The notes under the pieces were generated by a model. The model was not told where the DNA came from, made no database searches, and saw nothing but the letters and a program-made list of their open reading frames with translations. Made by a program: the position numbers and the translations under genes. 20,229 bases of DNA from assembly GCA_003427395.1 (NCBI GenBank), contig BFEA01000859.1, positions 158,873-179,101 on the forward strand, written 5' to 3'. Positions 17,088-20,229 of this stretch are shown piece after piece. Every line of letters begins with the position of its first letter. Position 1 is the stretch's first letter. Source of the stretch: Chara braunii. Its lineage: Eukaryota; Streptophyta; Charophyceae; Charales; Characeae.

Positions 17088-17570
17088 GTGATGTTGCCCG
17101 ACTACCTACGCCAGACTCGTGTGCACGATGTCTACCACGTCTCGTTACAGCGTCCCTACCGCAAACCGTCTGAGCGTTTCGCTGGACGACCATACGAGCG
17201 CCCTCCACCCATCATGGTGGACGACCACGAAGAGTTCCTCGTTTCAGACATCATTGGTCGTCGAGTCACCGACGACAACCCTCCTCATGCCGAGTATCTC
17301 GTACGTTGGAAGGGTTACCCTGATGAGGAGGCTACTTGGGAGCCCCTCGAGCACTTGCAACACGCTCACATGTTGGTGCGCGCCTATGACCGTGCTCCTC
17401 GTGCTGGGTTAACTGCTCCTCCTCAGCCCACTGACCCTCCTCCTTCTCCCTCAGTTGAGGAGACCGCTGAAGTCGAGCCTGCTCCATCTGAGGCAGACCT
17501 TCAGCAGCAGCCGGATGCTTCTGAGCGTCCACACTGCACTCGTCGTCGTCCTGCTCGATACGACAATTGA
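17088..17570 (+). pseudogene. pol: Integrase C-terminus of element 2 with canonical chromodomain
   Basis: The open frame of 160 codons starts with the end of the GPY/F module (LPDYLRQTRVHDVYHVS). At 17232-17400 it holds a chromodomain: EFLVSDIIGRRV, AEYLVRWKGYPDEEATWEP, then a helix ending ALVRAYD-like (MLVRAYDRA). The aromatic residues of the methyl-lysine cage (Tyr, Trp, and Trp of TWEP) are all present. In chromoviruses this domain is thought to direct integration to marked chromatin. A Pro/Glu-rich tail follows, then TGA 17568-17570. This is the only uninterrupted domain of element 2. Confidence 0.88.
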
Positions 17571-18314
17571 CTCTGACTTATCTTCCCACGTATCTGACTT
17601 CTCAGTACTCCATCCACTCCAGTTTTGCCACTTCAGCTCGTCGATGTTGCGACTCTTCCTCGACGACATTCCGGACTTCTCATCATGGACGTCATCGCAG
17701 CTTCATGGACTTCGTCACGATCAGCTCTGCCTACTTCAGACGTCGTCACTCTCTTACCACCTTACCCTATACAGTAGCCTGGTTGTGTCGCATGATGGTC
17801 TCCCTTCGTCGGGTTCCTCTGAGTTGGGCTCTCCCTTGGTATACGCATAGGCATCAGTGCCGTAGCGTTGCCTTGGTTTCCCAGCTTACGGATCCAACGC
17901 CGACTTTCCCCACCTTAGGAGTCATTTGCATGATTCCCTTACCCATCACTTTTTCTATCCTCTGTCGGCCCTCATGCCCTAGTTAGGCAGCCTTGCATGC
18001 TTCATCTAGGTGCACCCAGTATACCAGGCTCCCTTCTTCCCTTGCATGGTCGACCCTCCAGAGTGGTCACCCCTTTAGTCGAGCATTACCCGCTCTGATA
18101 GTCTATCTCTGAGGGTCATTGGTTCTGTTCGCTCCCAGTTTCCTCCCCTCATCGAGCCTGATGACATGTGTCTCCCTGTCATTATGTGTGGATGCCCTTA
18201 GGAGTTTATAGACCCCTAGGCTGCATTTGCCACCCTCAGAGACCATCAAACCCTGTGGTTTGTGATACACTTCTCCTGTGACATATGGTTGTCTTGTTGT
18301 TGCTTTGTTGCTCT
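17571..18314. other. Non-coding DNA after element 2, LTR not recognised
   Basis: The first 400 bases are C/T-rich like the element (TTCCTCGACGAC, CATCATGGAC words) and are probably the element's 3' untranslated part. Frames here overlap the chromodomain tail but show no motif. I looked for a purine tract before TG and for a repeat of 8996-9327 and saw neither. One small inverted repeat, AAACC-CTGT-GGTTT, lies near 18249. Confidence 0.5.
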
Positions 18315-18488
18315 CAGACTGAGGCCACTGCCTCTAATATTTCTAGGATTTAGTTGTTTCTGCTTTTGCTGTTCTTAGGACTTACACTAGCCAGCTGTCT
18401 CCAGACTGAGGCTACTGCCTCCAACATTCTAGGATTTAGTTGTCATTACTTTCTCCTTTTCTAGGACATGTACAATAGTTAGTTGCTT
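18315..18488. repeat. 87-bp tandem duplication
   Basis: Units begin CAGACTGAGGC(C/T)ACTGCC at 18315 and 18402. Both continue TCTAGGATTTAGTTGT, then TTCTAGGAC in matching places. The first half is over 85 percent alike by eye and the second half less so. T-rich and non-coding, it could be part of an LTR or a minisatellite at the element 2 edge. Confidence 0.75.
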
Positions 18489-18509
18489 TTGCTTTCACTT
18501 ACTAGGCTG

Positions 18510-18977
18510 TTAGCTCTGACATTGTTGTTTAGTTTTGAAGTAACATTTCACACGAGCGACGTATTGACAGATAGTGATTGTGCTTTTGTCGGTCAACATA
18601 GACGTGATAGGTCTAGGTAAATCTCTCACCTTCATTCCTAGATGCAATTTACAAATTGCCTTCTCTGAGATGTAGGACCGCAGAGATCCTGGATCTAACA
18701 AGACACCTACTCATGCACGTGCAATCTCAATGTCTGCGACCATTAACTCACCCTTAGATCTAGCTTTTTTAGCCCATGAACTTCTTAAGGCTATTAGTTC
18801 ATTATCAAGTTCGTTTAGGGAATCGTCAAGAGAGACAGAACATAAGACGGTTTCAGGGTGTTCTGGACGATGGGCCGAAGAAGAGTAATCCTCTGCCATA
18901 TGAGTTGAGGAGTTGAAATGGATACTTGGCGCCTTACCTTTATTTGAACCCCTTAACTCAATAGGAGCAGATGCCAC
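18510..18977 (-). pseudogene. pol: Protease segment of element 3
   Basis: On the - strand the frame from 18977 encodes an acidic linker (MAEDYSSSAHRPEH, SLDDSLNELDNELI, MVADIEIARA), meets a stop at about 18711, and continues in the same frame with LLDPGSLRSYISEKAICKL. The retroviral protease active-site motif should be D-S/T-G; here it is D-P-G-S (Asp codon 18695-18693), a Ser-to-Pro change (TCA to CCA) that would disable it. It runs about 60 codons further, to 18510, with RDLPRPITSML and then TICQYVARVKCYF. The flap and second half are not seen. Confidence 0.72.
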
Positions 18978-18978
18978 T

Positions 18979-19943
18979 CCTACTAGGTGCTCGCTTTTGG
19001 GTTATGAATTAACGGGCACCATGCTATCACGTGCCCCACAGTGCCACACTTAAATCATTGGCAATTATCCACACGTTCCTGCCACTGTTCCTTTCACAGA
19101 CCCATCTTTTCCCAAGGCTTCCCTAGCGCGATGTCAGGGTGCTTAGGAAACGAGCGTGGCCTCCTCTTCGTCTTCCACTGATTGGTGTCACCCTTGTTGA
19201 CCACCACAGCAGCAACGTCACCCTTTTCAGACTCGCTGCCGCCATTACCTCCTCCCTCGAACTCGTCGAGGGTCAACTTCTTCATGGTGTCATTATCAAA
19301 AACAACAAGCATATGATCCTAATGCTTTTGCCGCCACAAAAACCTTTTGTCATACCCACCTACCGGACCAGACTTCACGACAGAACCATAAGTTTCTTTT
19401 ACCTGAGTTGTCATGTGCTCCCTTGGAGCGCGAGATCATGGAACTGCCGATAGTTGTACTTACTGGACTTGGCTTCAACCACGAGATGACCTCGGATGGG
19501 TTCAGACAGAGCACGTGAGAAGAGATGACCTCGGATGGGTTCAGGCAGAGCACGCGAGAAGATGTAGAGGACTTGATTGTCCTGCAGGTTCAGCCCTAGT
19601 ACCTACAACAAACGATCAACCTCATGTGACAATGCGTTATTAGAGGTCCAACGCTTTTGGCTTATAGCGGTGAGTTCATCGAAGGCCTTGTTGATCGTAG
19701 TCTTGTCCGAGAATCTCTCCTTGATTTTTTGGAAAAATTCACGGAGGGTCAATGTTTTTGCCCACTCCCTTATATCCTCAAGCCGACAACGTTGGCCTCA
19801 CGCAGTACCCATTCCTTGGATGTCTCACTAAGACAAGATGTCGTGAAAGCCACTTGGCTTTCTGGCTCTACCGGTGCAGTCCCACAATAGGTCTGGATCT
19901 CGGTGATCCAAAGCAATAGCTGCTCGCCCTTCTTTCCATTGTA
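18979..19943 (-). pseudogene. gag: Gag pseudogene of element 3
   Basis: On the - strand from about 19943: LLLWITEIQTYCGTAPVEP and SETSKEWVLREANVVG, then (after a one-base loss near 19783) EWAKTLTLREFFQKIKERF, KAFDELTAISQKRW and HEVDRLL, a TAG probably from Gln, and LNLQDNQVLYIFSRALPEP. This is a retrotransposon Gag capsid domain. It continues with VVEAKSSKYNYRQFHDLAL, DHMLVVFDNDTMKKLTLDEF, a Gly/Ser/Glu hinge and RPRSFPKHPDIALGKPWEK, then TGA 19096-19094. The zinc knuckle follows at 19057-19016, with TGA in place of its first Cys, then KCGTVGHVIAWCP. A frame change separates it from the protease linker. Confidence 0.75.
19485..19562 (-). repeat. 39-bp in-frame tandem duplication in Gag
   Basis: Units 19485-19523 and 19524-19562 differ at only about two bases. 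On the - strand each encodes the 13 residues FSRALPEPIRGHL (second copy with Ser for the first Pro). Exactly 13 codons, it keeps the frame. Confidence 0.85.
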
Positions 19944-20229
19944 AGTATATATTTATCTATAAGATCTCATTTTGATGTTCTATTACCCACCAAACCAGCT
20001 AATCTTAAAGGATGTGTGTGAGATTTTTCTTGCACTGAGGCAACAATCCTATTTGCGGCAAATAGTGCGTCAAATCCATTGTTAGTAATTATTGCAGTAA
20101 CCCGCACTCTGCAGAGGCCGGGCTGTGTGACCACGCACTGCCCGGCCCAGCCCAGCGTCTGGCCAGTGAGACCCAGCGATGGACTGGGGAAATTCAAAGG
20201 TCAAAGTCAACTGTCGGGTCGCAGGTACC
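19944..20229. other. Non-coding flank with two perfect inverted repeats
   Basis: A/T-rich start (GTAAGTATATATTTATC), then mixed DNA. CTATTTGC 20049-20056 and GCAAATAG 20058-20065 are perfect arms with one base between. GGCCGGGC 20116-20123 and GCCCGGCC 20140-20147 are perfect arms around 16 bases. GGTCAAAGTCAA near 20200 is two reversed TTGACC/T words. No gene is supported. Confidence 0.55.

Larger units (their letters stand above)
11201..17570 (+). mobile_element. Element 2: decayed Ty3/Gypsy chromovirus (coding body)
   Basis: The + strand order is Gag, protease, RT, RNase H, integrase, chromodomain: a complete chromovirus coding set of about 6.4 kb. The coding strand is rich in C and T, unlike element 1. 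At least five frame changes and seven or more stops disable it, and the RT catalytic motif is mutated. The upstream LTR and primer site at 8996-9342 may be its own, though a 1.9-kb leader would be long. No downstream LTR or purine tract was recognised up to 18500. Confidence 0.75.
18510..19943 (-). mobile_element. Element 3: - strand Gag-protease fragment of a Ty3/Gypsy element
   Basis: Reading leftwards from 19943: Gag capsid part, a 13-codon tandem duplication, hinge, zinc knuckle (19057-19016), linker and protease start (to 18510). RT, integrase and LTRs are absent from the window. It faces element 2 tail to tail. The right edge is inferred from an abrupt change to A/T-rich DNA at 19943. 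Confidence 0.7.

Noticed and set aside
17088-17570. Domesticated cellular chromodomain gene
   Set aside because: It directly continues the integrase GPY/F module with the spacing of a chromovirus, so its open frame is best read as a remnant.
17455-17986. Two + strand frames overlapping the chromodomain tail
   Set aside because: They are out of frame with the conserved tail, and the products show only Ser/His-rich sequence.

Overview
The window is nuclear repeat DNA of a plant-type (streptophyte) genome. The evidence is primer-binding sites matching the 3' end of plant initiator-Met tRNA, Ty3/Gypsy chromovirus polyproteins, plant-type TTTAGGG sequence, GA and CA microsatellites and long non-coding leaders. 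From memory, the Gag and Pol wording resembles retroelement proteins annotated in charophyte algae such as Chara. That is an unverified impression and not a call. I see no intact cellular gene.

Layout. 1-1440: unassigned GC-rich DNA with small tandem duplications and many short palindromes. 1440-2082: probable 3' part of an LTR with a TATA box, followed by a primer-binding site at 2084. 2096-3386: long leader holding a (GA)30 tract, a purine-only stretch and a regular array of TTGACC/T motifs. 3387-8958: decayed Ty3/Gypsy element 1 on the + strand (Gag, protease, RT, RNase H, integrase, degenerate chromodomain-like tail), broken by about 15 stops and several frameshifts. 8984-9342: a purine tract, a candidate LTR of about 330 bp and an excellent primer-binding site. 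9343-11200: second long leader-like region with a tRNA-like A/B-box sequence, a 32-base poly-C run, a pyrimidine-rich tract, three related hairpin modules and telomere-like repeats. 11201-17570: decayed element 2 on the + strand, a chromovirus with a well-preserved chromodomain. 17571-18500: non-coding DNA ending in an 87-bp tandem duplication. 18510-19943: fragment of a third element on the - strand (Gag with zinc knuckle, protease start), facing element 2 tail to tail. 19944-20229: non-coding flank.

In each element the parts would have acted in the usual order: Gag packages RNA, protease cuts the polyprotein, RT and RNase H copy the RNA from a tRNA primer, and integrase inserts the DNA, with a chromodomain steering it to chromatin. 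None can act now. Many lesions look like C-to-T or G-to-A changes (Trp, Gln or Arg codons to stops, a catalytic Asp to Asn), which suggests decay of methylated cytosines. I do not find a new multi-gene system. The least ordinary signals are the TTGACY array, the repeated hairpin modules, the LTR set between a purine tract and a primer site, and the parallel loss of one zinc-knuckle ligand in all three Gag proteins.
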